DNA from: Acanthosepion esculentum
Lineage: Eukaryota > Mollusca > Cephalopoda > Sepiida > Sepiidae
DNA length: 64,000 nucleotides
Assembly: GCA_964036315.1 (NCBI GenBank)
Contig: OZ038492.1
Location: 32,964,283 to 33,028,282, forward strand
Direction: 5' to 3'
The notes beneath the pieces are model-generated. The model had not been told where the DNA came from and did not search any database. It saw only the letters and a list, made by a program, of their open reading frames with translations. The position numbers and the translations under genes are program-made. Shown piece after piece: positions 1-9,663 of the stretch; the first letter of the stretch is position 1; each line of letters opens with the position of its first letter.

Positions 1-544
1 GTCAGTGGATTGCGTATCTCTTCCGATTAATAAATTAATGCTTTGAAAATAAATATTTAACATTTTTCAACCAACGAGTCGTGTTCCCACCGACAATAGA
101 AAAAAAAACATGCTTCGTGATCCCTTTGAAGGGTAAGCAAGTTTCTAGACCAGATAAACAGAAAGGGACGGCAACACTTTCGCGACGTATCGGCTTAAAA
201 AATATTCCATTATTCATTCACCCGTGTTCTTCATCAATCTACGTGACACTTACACTTTCCTCCTCACTTTCTCCCTTGCCTCTTCTTTCTCACATATACA
301 CGTGAAGAAATCACTTCTTTTCATCTTAACAAACAACTACAAACAAGGACTGTAAAAACGTCGACACTCGTACACACTAAGAAAAGATTATTTGTAAAAA
401 GCACGAAAATAAAAAAAATATTTTATATTTTAAAATTTAAACACCTTTTTCGCCTTTTTCTTTGTTTTCAAATCCGCAACATATTCATAGATAAGACAAT
501 ATATTCCTTGGTATGTCTATTCAAACTATGGTATTGAAGTCCCG
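1..544. other. No gene recognised
   Basis: AT-rich sequence with short fortuitous open frames only. No domain, splice-site pattern or repeat family was recognised before the LTR-like sequence that starts near 545. Confidence 0.5.
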
Positions 545-1062
545 GATACATGGTACTGTCGGAGTTAGCTCCTCCTTAATTCCCTAATTATTCACTAGGG
601 GTCACTCTCCCTATACTATAAATACTGGGCGAATTCTTGCCTCGTTCTCTTCTTCTTTCTTCTCGCTGCAAGATGTAGTCTCAAAAGGATTCTCGTCTCG
701 ACCATGAGCAGTCAGACGTTAAAAGCATATTCACGCACACACATATGTATGAACTTTTCCAAACTACATTACAAACATACAGAACATTTCCAAACAAGCA
801 ACAAGAACTTTTCTCTTTGAAACATTCTTCTAAAGTTACAGTTTATTCATCATTTCTCAGCTTTGTAATTAATTCAACTTTTGTGAGTTCAGATAAAAAT
901 ATTCACAATCTAAGAGACATAACACCCATAGATCTTTAACATCTACGTATGTACATCAATATACACAAATAAATACAAATGTTATGTTTTTAAAACCATT
1001 TTTGTTCCTTCTTGTATTTCATGTTTTGCGGTATTTTACGTCAAATATAAATTGAGCGGTCA
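545..1062 (+). mobile_element. LTR-like fragment, copy 1 (Gypsy type)
   Basis: A TATA box (actataaatactgg, about 615-630) follows a CT-rich stretch whose cctccttaattccctaattattcactagggg block also occurs, inverted, at about 7840-7900 and 8050-8110. Downstream, the blocks gcagtcagacg, ctaagagacataac and tattttacgtcaaatataaattg recur in the same order in the next copy (1330-1968), so these are two diverged copies of one promoter-bearing repeat. The TATA box plus the primer-site-like sequence after copy 2 point to an LTR retrotransposon terminus. No coding part is attached. Boundaries are approximate. Confidence 0.55.
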
Positions 1063-1329
1063 TGTTATTCACGCAGCCGTAAACAGACATCTACAAACCA
1101 TCCATCCCTATCAACATAGCACAACAATAGAAACACCATCCGAATGATGTTAGAAATGGAGAAGGAGTGGCTATCCTGTGGAATTTCCCAAGAGAGGAAT
1201 ATTGCGGCAAAGAGAGCAGGCATATTCATAAAAGATTCCGAAAAAGGAACCTGCCAACTAATTGATATTGTGGTAATCACCACCACCATCATACATAGAA
1301 AATATACAACGAGCATTCATTGGTTAATC

Positions 1330-1968
1330 CCCTCCAATCTAGCTGGCTGATTGGTCAGTTCCGACCAATCAAATCACCTGAACGCGACAAGTCTGTTTTC
1401 GAGCCTTCTAAGGTTGATCCTGTCACGTGATACAACATACTATAAAAACCAAACACGAGTAATTCTCGCTCTCTTTACTCTTTACTCACTCGTGCGTTTC
1501 ATCTCTGCTGCCAAAATGTAACCCTTAAAGAACTCCCGTCTTGACTAATGCAGTCAGACGTAAAAGAACTTTACAACAATCACGCAAGTACAATTCTGAA
1601 CTCTTACCAACTTGTCCAATAGACAAACTCTAACATGCAACATACTCATTCTTATAAACTACAGTTTAATAGTTAATCTAATCTTTATGAGCTCAGGTAC
1701 AAATATTTCCAAATCTAAGAGACATAACTCTATCAAACCTTTCAGCTTAATTGCATGTACATCAAACACTAATAAATTCAATTATGTTTTGAATCATGAC
1801 GTTCTGTCTTGTATTTTATACCATGTGCTATTTTACGTCAAATATAAATTGCATTTTGACAACCACATTGGATAGCGACCTCCAGCATAATGGCATGATC
1901 CTTTCCACACCTTTCCTAAACAAAATAAAATAATTGTGGCGGGACCCGCAACATGCACGTCCACAACA
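1330..1968 (+). mobile_element. LTR-like fragment, copy 2 (Gypsy/CsRn1 type)
   Basis: Second copy of the repeat at 545-1062. It has paired CCAAT/ATTGG motifs (about 1350-1372), a TATA box (actataaaaacc, about 1440), then the shared gcagtcagacg, ctaagagacataac and attttacgtcaaatataaattg blocks. It ends near ccacaaca at 1968, immediately before a tRNA-Trp-like primer site. Seen directly: order, TATA and repeats. Inferred: that this is the 3' end of a 5' LTR. Confidence 0.55.
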
Positions 1969-1972
1969 TATT

Positions 1973-1985
1973 TGGTGACGCCGAC
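1973..1985 (+). other. Primer binding site, tRNA-Trp-like
   Basis: tggtgacgccgac differs at one position from the sequence complementary to the 3' end of tRNA-Trp (tggtgaccccgac). CsRn1-clade Gypsy elements use tRNA-Trp as primer. It lies four bases after the inferred LTR end. Confidence 0.55.
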
Positions 1986-2445
1986 ATTCACTGCTACAAT
2001 AATGAAAACCTCGTCGTTTAGGGGGCCCGCTACAATATGACTTGCCCACAGGAGTCCAATGTTTGTAAAAAAAAAAATTTCAAAAAGTATCGAATTAAAA
2101 GAACCTGCAAATCAAAGTAACAAAAATGTGGGAACTTAAAACTACGATTATCCCTGTTGTGATAGAAGCATCGGGTATAATAAAGAAGGGCACTGAAAAG
2201 CCATTGGATTAAAATTCCCGGACACGATAGCACAGATCTACAAAAGATTACTTCGTCTGAAAATGCATATATCCGCAAAAAACCCTCTCCATCTAAACGA
2301 AACGCTATAAATATATACCTAGCATAGATAGCTCTCCTACTGCGCTCTTTTTACTCATAGAACACTTCTTGGTAATTAGTTTTTATATTATGCAATAGCT
2401 ATAAACTGCTAAATGCATTAAAAAATACATAAGTACTATCCAGTG
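1986..2445. other. Leader remnant / unassigned DNA
   Basis: Follows the primer-site-like sequence and contains no readable gag. A ctataaatatatacc TATA-like motif lies near 2308. Nothing else was recognised before the LINE insertion at 2463. Confidence 0.3.
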
Positions 2446-2462
2446 ACATCATTAGCAAACTG
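2446..2462. repeat. Target site duplication, left copy (Tx1-like LINE 1)
   Basis: acatcattagcaaactg here matches acatcattagcaaattg at 6440-6456 with one change. The two copies bracket the LINE and mark its insertion limits. Confidence 0.7.
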
Positions 2463-2603
2463 GAGATTTTTCACGTCAGTTTATTGAAAGTTTCGTTGGA
2501 TATTCTGTGAAGTAAGTGGCATTTTTGTTTGCCATCGTCTTTTGTATTTATTGTCGTCTTTTTTCGTCTAAATTCCGCGTTTTGTTTACATTGTTAGAAT
2601 TGC

Positions 2604-2873
2604 GTGCGGTTACGAGGGTACACCAACGTCACGGAGCCTGAATCTCCCAATGCCTCACTCACTGAAGTGACTCCTTCGGCATGGACAAAGGATTGGCCCG
2701 CACAAAAAGGGTCACAGTATTATAATAATAAAAAAAACAAAAAACTCAAGGACAAATTTGAATCGTTTGTTAAAGGAAACGAGTTGCTACCGATGCCGTC
2801 TCTGTTGAATACGGTCAACATTTTAGAGAGGATTATTATTCAATGCAACGTTGTAGAGGTACGTCGGGATTAG
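2604..2873 (+). pseudogene. LINE ORF1 N-terminal fragment
   Basis: An open stretch of about 89 codons near the 5' end of the LINE, with no ATG at its start. It encodes a hydrophilic, Asn/Lys-rich segment (YNNKKNKKLKDKFESFVKGN) and stops before the conserved ORF1 core. Assignment to ORF1 rests on position only; no domain was recognised. Confidence 0.35.
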
Positions 2874-2989
2874 CTACAATTTGTAGAGAGAATTCGGTTG
2901 CTTGTTCAAAGTAACGTAAATCCTCAACACATAATTACTTCTTCAACGAATTACAGAGTAATGAACAAAATGAGAAATAACACAAAACA

Positions 2990-3790
2990 ATATTATATAA
3001 CAACAAATAAATTTTCATTTATATAGCATGAGAAAATACAACGATTTATGCTGGAATGAATTCAGATTTGTAGATGAAATCTTTGTGGTGTTTGTTGGAA
3101 TCTTTGTATACACTCTTTTTGAGTTGTTTGGAATGTAGTTTGTGTGTTTAAGTGAAAGACCGTATGTTGAAGTTGTGATGAAAAGTTTTAAAACTTTTCA
3201 TCACACCAGTCATTGAAAGTATTCTGTTTATGTGGAATGTAAACAGTTTTGTGCTATGTAAATTTTCAATGTAGTTTGGAATAAAAGTTGTGATAAAAGT
3301 TATCTTCCTTTGATCGTTTTTATTTTATTTTTTATTTTTTTTGTTGTTGTTGTTGTCAAGAGATAATGTTGAATTGTTTGAGCAAATTCAGAAGAGAAAT
3401 AATGTTCTGTGATTGAGAACTTGAAATGATAAGCAATTCTCTGCCGTGTAATAAACGAAGTTGAATATGAAGATAAGTGAGAGATGTCTGAAAGTTTGGA
3501 TTATGTTAAAAGGTAACTTCAGATGATAAAGTGACGTGGATTTGTTTAGCAACTGGTTTGTGATCACGATGCTCACTAGCGAGATGAGCTTGCGTGCTGA
3601 ATTTATTTACTTGGGTGAACACGTGATAGGCTCCAGAAAATTAACGCTGAAATATTTAACTCGATCACGAGATGAAAAATAGATGTGCGTGGGTAGATGG
3701 CGATGACCATTTGCTTGTTTATGAGCCAATCAGCAAGCGAATTCTTGAGAAATATGTGTGGGTCTTGTTTTGTACAAGGATATCGCTGTG
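2990..3790. other. Unassigned stretch inside LINE copy 1
   Basis: AT-rich DNA between two ORF1 pieces, without recognisable coding. It contains a perfect 30-bp palindrome (3175-3204) and a gttgtt run near 3342. A solo LTR or another nested insert is possible, but no target duplication was identified. Confidence 0.3.
3175..3204. repeat. Perfect 30-bp palindrome
   Basis: gtgatgaaaagtttt is followed directly by its exact reverse complement. It could extrude as a cruciform or fold as a hairpin if transcribed. No associated gene. Confidence 0.85.
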
Positions 3791-3802
3791 ATACACTTTT
3801 AG

Positions 3803-4340
3803 ATGGCTTTTTCACAGATTTGTAGAATTACGATTCTACACACTCTTACTATTTCTTTGTTAACAACGGACCCAAAGACTCGAAAACTAATTACAGTGAA
3901 TAGTGACGTTATGGAGGAGGCCCTGAAAAGCCTTCAAATATCGGCGAAAATCTTGGCAAGAATGAGTAAGGCAATGTGGGATATTTTGTTAGCTACAGAA
4001 GATGCAGCTAAAACGCTAGCTGGCTGTATTCTGACTATTAATTCAGTCAGGCTACAAACCGTATACTTGGGAACAAGAAAAACGAAGGTTACCCTACATA
4101 GAGTTCCTCTTTTCATATCGGAGGATCATCTTTTCGAAGATTGGGGACGTCTCGCCCATTAAAAGTAAGACAGGAATAGCCACAGGTGATTTTTAAATCA
4201 CAATTACTCTAAAGAGAAAACAATTTATGGAAATACCTAACGCATCAATGTGTGAACGAAGCCTAATTTGTCATTGTTGAGGGTCGTCGACCACTTTGTT
4301 GGGCTTGTGGGGCATTTGTCGAAAGCTTGCCTGTGACAAA
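3803..4340 (+). pseudogene. LINE ORF1 core: RRM-like region and zinc knuckle
   Basis: Reads MWDILLATEDAAKTLAG and LQTVYLGTRKTKVTLHRVP, the style of the nucleic-acid-binding region of Tx1-type ORF1 proteins, which coat the LINE RNA. Near 4294-4340 a CCHC zinc knuckle appears only if the frame is changed: tgttgggcttgtggg gives CWACG, while the next frame gives HLSKAC. A frameshift therefore breaks the knuckle, and a stop near 4160 separates it from the upstream part. An intact start is not visible. This is a decayed ORF1 upstream of ORF2 at 4586. Confidence 0.6.
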
Positions 4341-4585
4341 ATCCAGAACAAAAACCTACAAAGAAAAGTGAGGAAAAATCGACAACAGAACAGACAGCAG
4401 CAGAGACAACAACAAAAGCTGTAAAGAAAATAGGGCCTTAAAACTGATCTATCCCTCGGACTTCGGTGGTATTATCCTGGATGGTCGCACGGCGACAAAG
4501 GTACAGGGTGCCTGGGACAATCCGTCGAGGTCCTTTCATCTGTAGATTTCCGTCCAGTCTGTAACTAGGGGAACCAACTTGAAAA

Positions 4586-5041
4586 ATGTTTCTCAAGATA
4601 GCTAGTTTGAATGGGAGGGGCTTGAGGGATCGAAGTAAGGCCGCTCACCTTCGTGATCTCTTGTCCTTCGGTGTAGATGTAGCTGCAATCCAGAAAATGC
4701 ACTTTGTTTGTGAGGTTGATGCTCGTGTGCTGTCTAATGACTATGCTGTCTATTCAGCATACGTGGACCAGCCGGCCAGAGGTGTTTCTTTGCTAGTTAA
4801 ACGTACCCTTGTGGGGAGTGTTAGGGTCGCCTTCCCTAGCCTTATTATCACTCCTCCTATTTCCTGGGCTAAGCGCCATTGTAGGTCCGGGAAATTGTCG
4901 ACTTTCCTCAACGAATGGCGAGCGGCCATGAGGATTTCTTCTCGGTCCTCTGACCTTTCACGACCTCGAAAGGTCTTGTATCGTGAATTAGTGGGGGGGT
5001 CGCAAAGGACTGTCTCTGTGAGCGGCTCGGTTTGTAGCTAG
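4586..5041 (+). pseudogene. LINE ORF2: endonuclease start joined to late RT region
   Basis: Begins MFLKIASLNGRGLRDRSKAA, the start of an APE-type endonuclease; this enzyme nicks target DNA for target-primed reverse transcription. The copy at 30563-29578 (-) starts the same way. After LLVKRTLVGSV (about codon 78) the protein jumps to sequence that in copy 2 lies downstream of the RT catalytic site (RSSDLSRPRKV). Endonuclease catalytic residues downstream, all RT palm motifs and YADD are lost. The expected IQETH motif reads IQKMH. Dead gene. Confidence 0.75.
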
Positions 5042-5084
5042 CCGAGTTGCGCTCTTTCTCTCTGAGTGACATAGCCTTCAGATG

Positions 5085-5525
5085 GGGCTGGGTGGATTTG
5101 CCCGAATGTTACCGCTATGACCTTGGTTTAGAAGAAACGGCTTGGCACGCTTTCTACCATTGTACGCTTTTTTTTGGAACTATGTCGGCGAGTTGACGGC
5201 TCGTATTGCTCCTAATCAACTTGTGCTCATCGATCTCACATACACGTGCGACAATGTGTCGCCTCCGTATTCTAGGCTGAAACAAATGGTGTTTCTAACG
5301 TTGCTAGCTGTGGCAAGAATGGTAATCTGGATAATGCGAAAGGAGGGAATCTTGCAACACGAACGCTATTCTCATCAGGCTCTAACCAGTTTCTTTCAGC
5401 ATCAGCTGAAAGTGAAGATCAGAACTGATAGAAAGCGTTTGGTGTCGACAGATTTCAACGAAAAGTGGGTGAAAGTAGCGAGATTGGTTCGTGTGAAAGG
5501 GGTTATCCTTGAGTTCCTTTTTTAA
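5085..5525 (+). pseudogene. LINE ORF2 C-terminal region
   Basis: Carries LPECYRYDLGLEETAWHAFYHC, the Cys/His motif near the end of Tx1-type ORF2, then after a T-run frameshift (about 5168) VIWIMRKEGIL and KIRTDRKRLVSTDF to a stop at 5525. It aligns along its length with 27134-27816 (-). In both copies the second Cys of the expected C-x2-C pair is Tyr. Confidence 0.7.
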
Positions 5526-5942
5526 GTCCTCTTCGTCACAACAGGGCGGTTTCCTGTGAATTCTCCCCTGGTAAAGTTAGACTCTCTTTTGTGTACCTAG
5601 TTAATGTGAGTGAGTGTCGTTCCTGGCCTATACTTCTTTTATGAACCAAGTTGAGATTCCCAACCTCCCCAGTTTGTTTTTTGGCCTCCTTTTCATCTCG
5701 ACTGGTTCAGTCTTTGATTTCCCACGCCCACATTCATTTTACCCTACCAATTACGTTAGTGAGTTAGCTTCTTAATTCTGTCTGGTGATAGAATATAGCG
5801 GCAACTTTTATCTTTGTGGGGCGGACGGGTCCTACTAACATCTATTATTTTCTGTTTTACATTTGTTATATTTGTTGGTTATTGGGATTCATACCATTCC
5901 CTCTCATTTCATATCATCTTCATCTTCATATATATATATATA

Positions 5943-6125
5943 CAGTGTAACCCCGATATAAGAGAGTTGTCGGGACCGGAGAAGAAGTCTCTTATATCAG
6001 GGTTTATCTTATATCCGGGTTTGGTCTATTTTGTTTTATTAACACAGGCTCTAATTTGGGACCAGAGAAAATCTATCTTATATCCGGGTTTCTCTTATAT
6101 CCGGGTCTCTGATATCCGGGTTACA

Positions 6126-6128
<3 letters not shown>
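5943..6128. mobile_element. Pogo/Tigger-type MITE, copy 1
   Basis: A 186-bp non-autonomous DNA element with inverted ends cagtgtaaccccgatataag / ...gatatccgggttacactg and TA target duplications (5941-5942, 6129-6130). Internally it repeats the ttatatccgggt motif in both orientations. It lies in the 3' UTR of the Tx1-like LINE. A close relative is at 24495-24662. Tc1-mariner/pogo elements insert at TA; the family call comes from the CAGTGTAACC-type ends. Confidence 0.8.
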
Positions 6129-6169
<41 letters not shown>

Positions 6170-6339
6170 CGAATATTTTACATAGGAAATCTTACATAAG
6201 AAATTTTTAAATCATGGGGTTTATTTTGTAGGTTCCCTTTGTGTATGTGGTTTTGTGGTATATGTAGGAGCAGAAGGCGGAGGATGTTTTCTTTCGGTAT
6301 ATGTGTTATTTATAACGAATGAATGCGTCGTGCATCGGA

Positions 6340-6440
6340 TTAGTTAGGTATAGGATAATTAATGATGATCAGCCTCACCCCACTCCCTACTTTTTTGGCC
6401 ATATGCCACAATTATTGTATTTTACAATAATAAATATTTA
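6340..6440 (+). other. 3' tail of Tx1-like LINE with terminal hairpin
   Basis: ttggccatatgcc, then the inverted pair attgta-ttt-tacaat (about 6416-6430), then aataaatattta. The same layout ends the LINE copies at 26470 (-), 31820 (+, degenerate) and 33230 (+). It probably serves as the 3' RNA structure recognised by the LINE reverse transcriptase (inference). Confidence 0.6.
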
Positions 6441-6598
6441 CATCATTAGCAAATTGAAAAATAAAGATTGTGAAATATTTTGATATTTTACCCTTATTGC
6501 ATATATGGTAAAATCAAATTTTCGGTTTGGTGGTTGTGGGGAATACGAAATAAAAAATAACTCTTTTCTTTACTGTTTTCAAATTCGCAAGCCTGTGC

Positions 6599-6957
6599 GA
6601 GAATTTATTTTGACCAATAGAAAAAGGGATTGACTCCGGGCTGAAGGAAAGACCAGAGCAAAGTTTAACGAGCCTACTTAAGAATTTATTTTGACCAATA
6701 GAAAAAGGGATTGGCTCCGGGCTGAAGGAAACACCAGAGCAAAGTTTAACGAGCCTACTTAAGAATTTATTTTGACCAATAGAAAAAGGGATTGGCTCCG
6801 GACTGAAGGAAAGACTAGAGCAAAGTTTAACGAGCCTACTTAAGAATTTATTTTGACCAATGGAAAAAGGGATTGGCTCCGGGCTGAAGGAAAGACCAGA
6901 GCAAAGTTTAACGAGCCTACTTAAGAATTTATTTTGACCAATGGAAAAGTGAGCGGC
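6599..6957. repeat. 81-bp minisatellite with CCAAT boxes, about 4.4 copies
   Basis: Units start at 6601, 6682, 6763, 6844 and 6925, an exact 81-bp period with only scattered substitutions. Each unit has gaccaat and an opposed gattggctcc, so CCAAT motifs on both strands recur every 81 bp just upstream of a TATA box. Confidence 0.95.
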
Positions 6958-7041
6958 TTACAAACTGAGAAAAAAAAGTAAGAGCCGATGTCAAATCGCT
7001 TTTTGATATAAATAGACAGGAAAAGTTCAATCAAGTCAGAG

Positions 7042-7048
<7 letters not shown>

Positions 7049-7081
<33 letters not shown>
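7049..7081. repeat. (GA)n microsatellite
   Basis: Uninterrupted ga dinucleotides in the leader downstream of the TATA box at 7006. Confidence 0.95.
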
Positions 7082-7084
<3 letters not shown>

Positions 7085-7131
7085 GCAGAAAGAAGCCAAG
7101 TTCCACGCGTCTGAATAACGGCGGTGTCAAA

Positions 7132-7267
7132 TTGTAGCGGACCGTGGGTTTACGTGTTGTTAAATTAGGAACACGAGCGTTTATTCCTGCTAGAAGGTCC
7201 AACTACAAGAACATGGCGGACTCGGAGATTGAATCCACCATAAAGAAGTGTAAAGAAAACCAACAAG

Positions 7268-7347
<80 letters not shown>

Positions 7348-8115
7348 ACATATATGTATTAAACAACAAATTTTACAATGGACATAGACATTAACATTTG
7401 TGCTTGTGTGTGAACGTAAAGAGTTTGTATTTTGGTGACTCTTCATACGTATGTAGCGGACCGTGGGGGTGAAGATGTGAAGAGATATCAGAAGGTTAAA
7501 CTTTCCTGCTGGCCGGTCCAGCTACATGAGAATGTCGGACATTAAGTCCAAAGAAGACAAACAAGACCGATATATATGGGCAAAACAAATATATATTAAT
7601 AACGAGTTACATAAAGACATGAACAGTTACATGGAGTTTGTATGGAGAAATTATGTATGTGTGTTGTAAATGTTCGTACGTACGTGTATTGTTCTTAGTG
7701 CGTTCCCGGAATTTGGGAAACACTGTGAGAGGTCACATATTGGTGTAAGTGGGAAAAAATAGATTTTACCTCGTCTCCGTGCGAGGTAGCGGCCCAAGGC
7801 CTGAGTCGAAAAAGAGAGAGAAGGGTCAGCCAGTATTTATAGTCAGGGGAGAGAGAGACCCCTGTTGAAGGATTAAGGAAATGAGGAGGAGCTAACTCGG
7901 ATACGTACGTGTATGTGGGTTTCATAGCGTTTTCCCACAAGTGGGCAAAAATGCAGATCTCTGCGAGAGATCACATTTTGTAAATGTGTCCGCTGAAATG
8001 CAAAGTAAAAAAAGAGAACTAGTCAATAAATCGCCCAGTATTCATAGTGTAGGGAAAGCGTGCCCTAGTGAACAATTTGGACAATTAAGGAGGAGTTAAC
8101 TCTGACAAAATTACA
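7132..8115 (-). mobile_element. Stack of tandem LTR-like pieces, inverted
   Basis: tgtagcggaccgtggg occurs at 7132 and again at about 7454, each followed by related sequence ending in acaagaccgatatatat. Two promoter-like blocks follow, at about 7700-7900 and 7900-8115, each with an inverted TATA box (agtatttatag at 7832; agtattcatag at about 8036) and a block matching 560-620 inverted (aggagttaactc / aggagctaactc). They are (-)-oriented relatives of the LTR-like copies at 545-1968, duplicated end to end. No gag or pol remains. Confidence 0.5.
7272..7343. repeat. (TA)n microsatellite
   Basis: About 72 bp of TA inside the first LTR-like piece. It appears to have expanded from the accgatatatat present unexpanded at about 7565. 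Confidence 0.95.
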
Positions 8116-8159
8116 AGCTGATACGTTATCAGCCTCTAAAGAAAGCAGGGCAATTTCAA

Positions 8160-8500
8160 ATAACTTTATTCAACTCCAAAGCTAAGTACCTTAAAATATA
8201 TCTTTTCATTCATGTTGATTACAACCGGTTAACTTTTAAGTGAAAAACGAAAAGAAACTGTTAGAAGAAAAGAACTTACTTTTACATCGAGCCATGTCAA
8301 CTGTAAATTGACGGTTCCTTGCCACCAATGTAGTATTGCGCTTAAATTCGTAAAGTCTAGACACCATAGACGAGAGTTCACCTAAACAATTTAACAGAAG
8401 CTACGTTACGGCGGTGGGAAAGGGACTGAAGCCGAGATGTCAGATCAACACCGATAACATTGCAGATTCTTCTTTGGATTTTATCAAGAATCTCTAAATA
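8160..8500 (-). pseudogene. CR1/Jockey-like LINE ORF2 3' region, part A
   Basis: On the minus strand this reads LEILDKIQRRICNVIGVDL and LQSLSHRRNVASVKLF, then, after a gap, FTVDMARCKSKFFSSNSF. These are typical of the stretch after the palm domain in CR1/Jockey-like LINE reverse transcriptases. It is interrupted by a mariner-like relic (8501-9069) and resumes at 9070. Other pieces of the same family lie at 21050-21345 (+), 37800-38170 (-) and 48675-49390 (-). Relic, no catalytic part. Confidence 0.6.
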
Positions 8501-9069
8501 ATGGTTGTTCCAATAACTTGCACCGATTTTAAATATGAATTAAGTTTAAGCGTCTAATGATTTCTTTCTTTTTCTTTCAAATTTAACAACTTAAGTCTTT
8601 GGCAATTTCAACCATAGAAAGATTAACAATCAAACCACGAAGACTTTTACGAAAATAGACGTTCAAACAGAATTTGACTGAGAAGTTCCCAGGTCGCATC
8701 ATCTCTCGAAACTGAAGACAATTGACCACCACGATCGTGCGACTTGACGACTTTAGATATCTTCCTTTGGGGTCATCTCAAAAGTAAGATCTATGCAAAA
8801 AAGCCAACAACAATTCAACAGCTGAAGGATGAAATAATAAGTCATATTGGTGAGATTGAGGAGAAACTATGCAGAGACGTCATCAAACATTTTGACCTTC
8901 GAGTGGAGGGTGTGCCGCCGAAGCCTTGGTGGATATTTGGGCGATATTATTTTTCACACATAATTGCCACGATTTAAATAACATGATCGAATAGGGAAAT
9001 AAATAAATTTTCACCAATAACACTGACTTGTTTACTGCTGACTTTGATCCGTCTTAATGAAACACCCTT
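8501..9069 (+). mobile_element. Mariner-like element, internally deleted
   Basis: The element splits a LINE: tctctaa on the left and tatatagcaggagcacc on the right are contiguous in the uninterrupted copy at about 21175-21195. Ends are inverted repeats (left atggttgttccaataac; right, reversed, aagggtgtttcattaag; 12 of 17 match), next to TA. Only the last part of the transposase remains (8744-8977). Confidence 0.65.
8744..8977 (+). pseudogene. Mariner-like transposase C-terminal fragment
   Basis: TTLDIFLWGHLKSKIYAKKP matches the region around the last catalytic Asp of mariner-superfamily transposases (the P-D-x-x-P-x-D-F-F-L-W-G type). It is followed by IQQLKDEIISHIGEIEEKLC. In the full family a PD precedes TPLD; here upstream catalytic residues are missing, so the fragment cannot cut DNA. 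It reads to a stop 90 bp before the right inverted repeat. Confidence 0.65.
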
Positions 9070-9180
9070 TATATAGCAGGAGCACCAAACCAGATGTTTA
9101 ATATTAATGGCGTTTGATGAAAACTATACAAGAATTGTAACTTCATTTAAATCGTTCTAAATACAAAAAGGTTATTGAGA
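9070..9180 (-). pseudogene. CR1/Jockey-like LINE ORF2, part B
   Basis: Continues part A (8160-8500) beyond the mariner-like insert: the minus strand reads NIWFGAPAI, the H-I-W-S-G-A-P motif of this LINE family. Further upstream sequence is not recognisable. Confidence 0.5.
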
Positions 9181-9660
9181 TTTACAGTTTCGGAAACTTA
9201 TCAAAAATTTAATATACTCTTGAAAAATATTGCATCGTTATGAGATTTACGGTCGTCGTTTAATGTTGAGAAGGTGCCGTGTATTGGCGAATAAAAAATT
9301 AAAAGTGTTGAATTGATGGAGAAAATAGACAAACAAGATAGTGAAACAAAACGAGATATAAATTTTTGTGCTATCAAGAATATCTTGTACAGAGAAAGTT
9401 TATGTATAGCTTCCGAAAGAAAGTGGTAATTTTAAGAGAGTCTGCGTAATAAAAAAAATTTAAAAAATTGTTGAAATTACTCCGTCGGTGAGTTAAAGAA
9501 TGAGTGATCTACTTTGTCTAAGCCATGTGAGTCTATTAAGGGAGCGCTAATTTTAGCGTCCTACTTAGAACTCGACATGAAGTGAAAGCGAGCGCTAGCT
9601 TCTTATGGTTCACAATACTCATGCGCCTAGTTTGTTTTTTGCGGGCGCATAAGTTTACTT
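9181..9660. other. No feature recognised
   Basis: Mixed AT-rich sequence with a short GC-richer stretch near 9540-9640. No coding, repeat or RNA signal was recognised. Confidence 0.4.
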
Positions 9661-9663
9661 CGG

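Larger units (their letters stand above)
2463..6440 (+). mobile_element. Tx1-like LINE, copy 1, internally deleted
   Basis: A non-LTR retrotransposon of the L1/Tx1 group, bounded by a 16-17 bp target duplication (2446-2462 and 6440-6456). In order it holds an ORF1 N-terminal piece (about 2604-2873), an unassigned stretch (about 2990-3790), an ORF1 nucleic-acid-binding region and zinc knuckle (3803-4340), the ORF2 endonuclease start (4586), an internal deletion, the ORF2 C-terminus (to 5525), a 3' UTR carrying a pogo MITE (5943-6128), and a 3' hairpin before the terminal aataaatattta. The same family is present, longer in ORF2, at 26470-31495 (-): the inter-ORF region (about 4440-4580 here, 30620-30720 there), the ORF2 ends and the 3' tails all match. 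It cannot be autonomous. Confidence 0.8.
6500..7131 (+). mobile_element. LTR-like segment with CCAAT minisatellite and TATA box
   Basis: After the 81-bp repeats (6599-6957), the stretch gaccaatggaaaag...aaactgagaaaaaaaagtaagagcc resembles the reverse complement of the CsRn1-type LTR at 16002-16700 (ctgaccaatgaaagg...aaactgagaaaaaagtaacgagcc). A TATA box (gatataaatag, about 7006) follows in the same order. Together they look like an LTR promoter: CCAAT repeats, TATA, then a GA-rich leader. Confidence 0.5.

Noticed and set aside
81..305. 74-codon frame near the window start
   Set aside because: No domain, low-complexity end, and an overlapping frame on the other strand; no splice or promoter support.
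7144..7446. Frames encoding long IYIYIY tracts, here and at other TA arrays
   Set aside because: Translated microsatellite.
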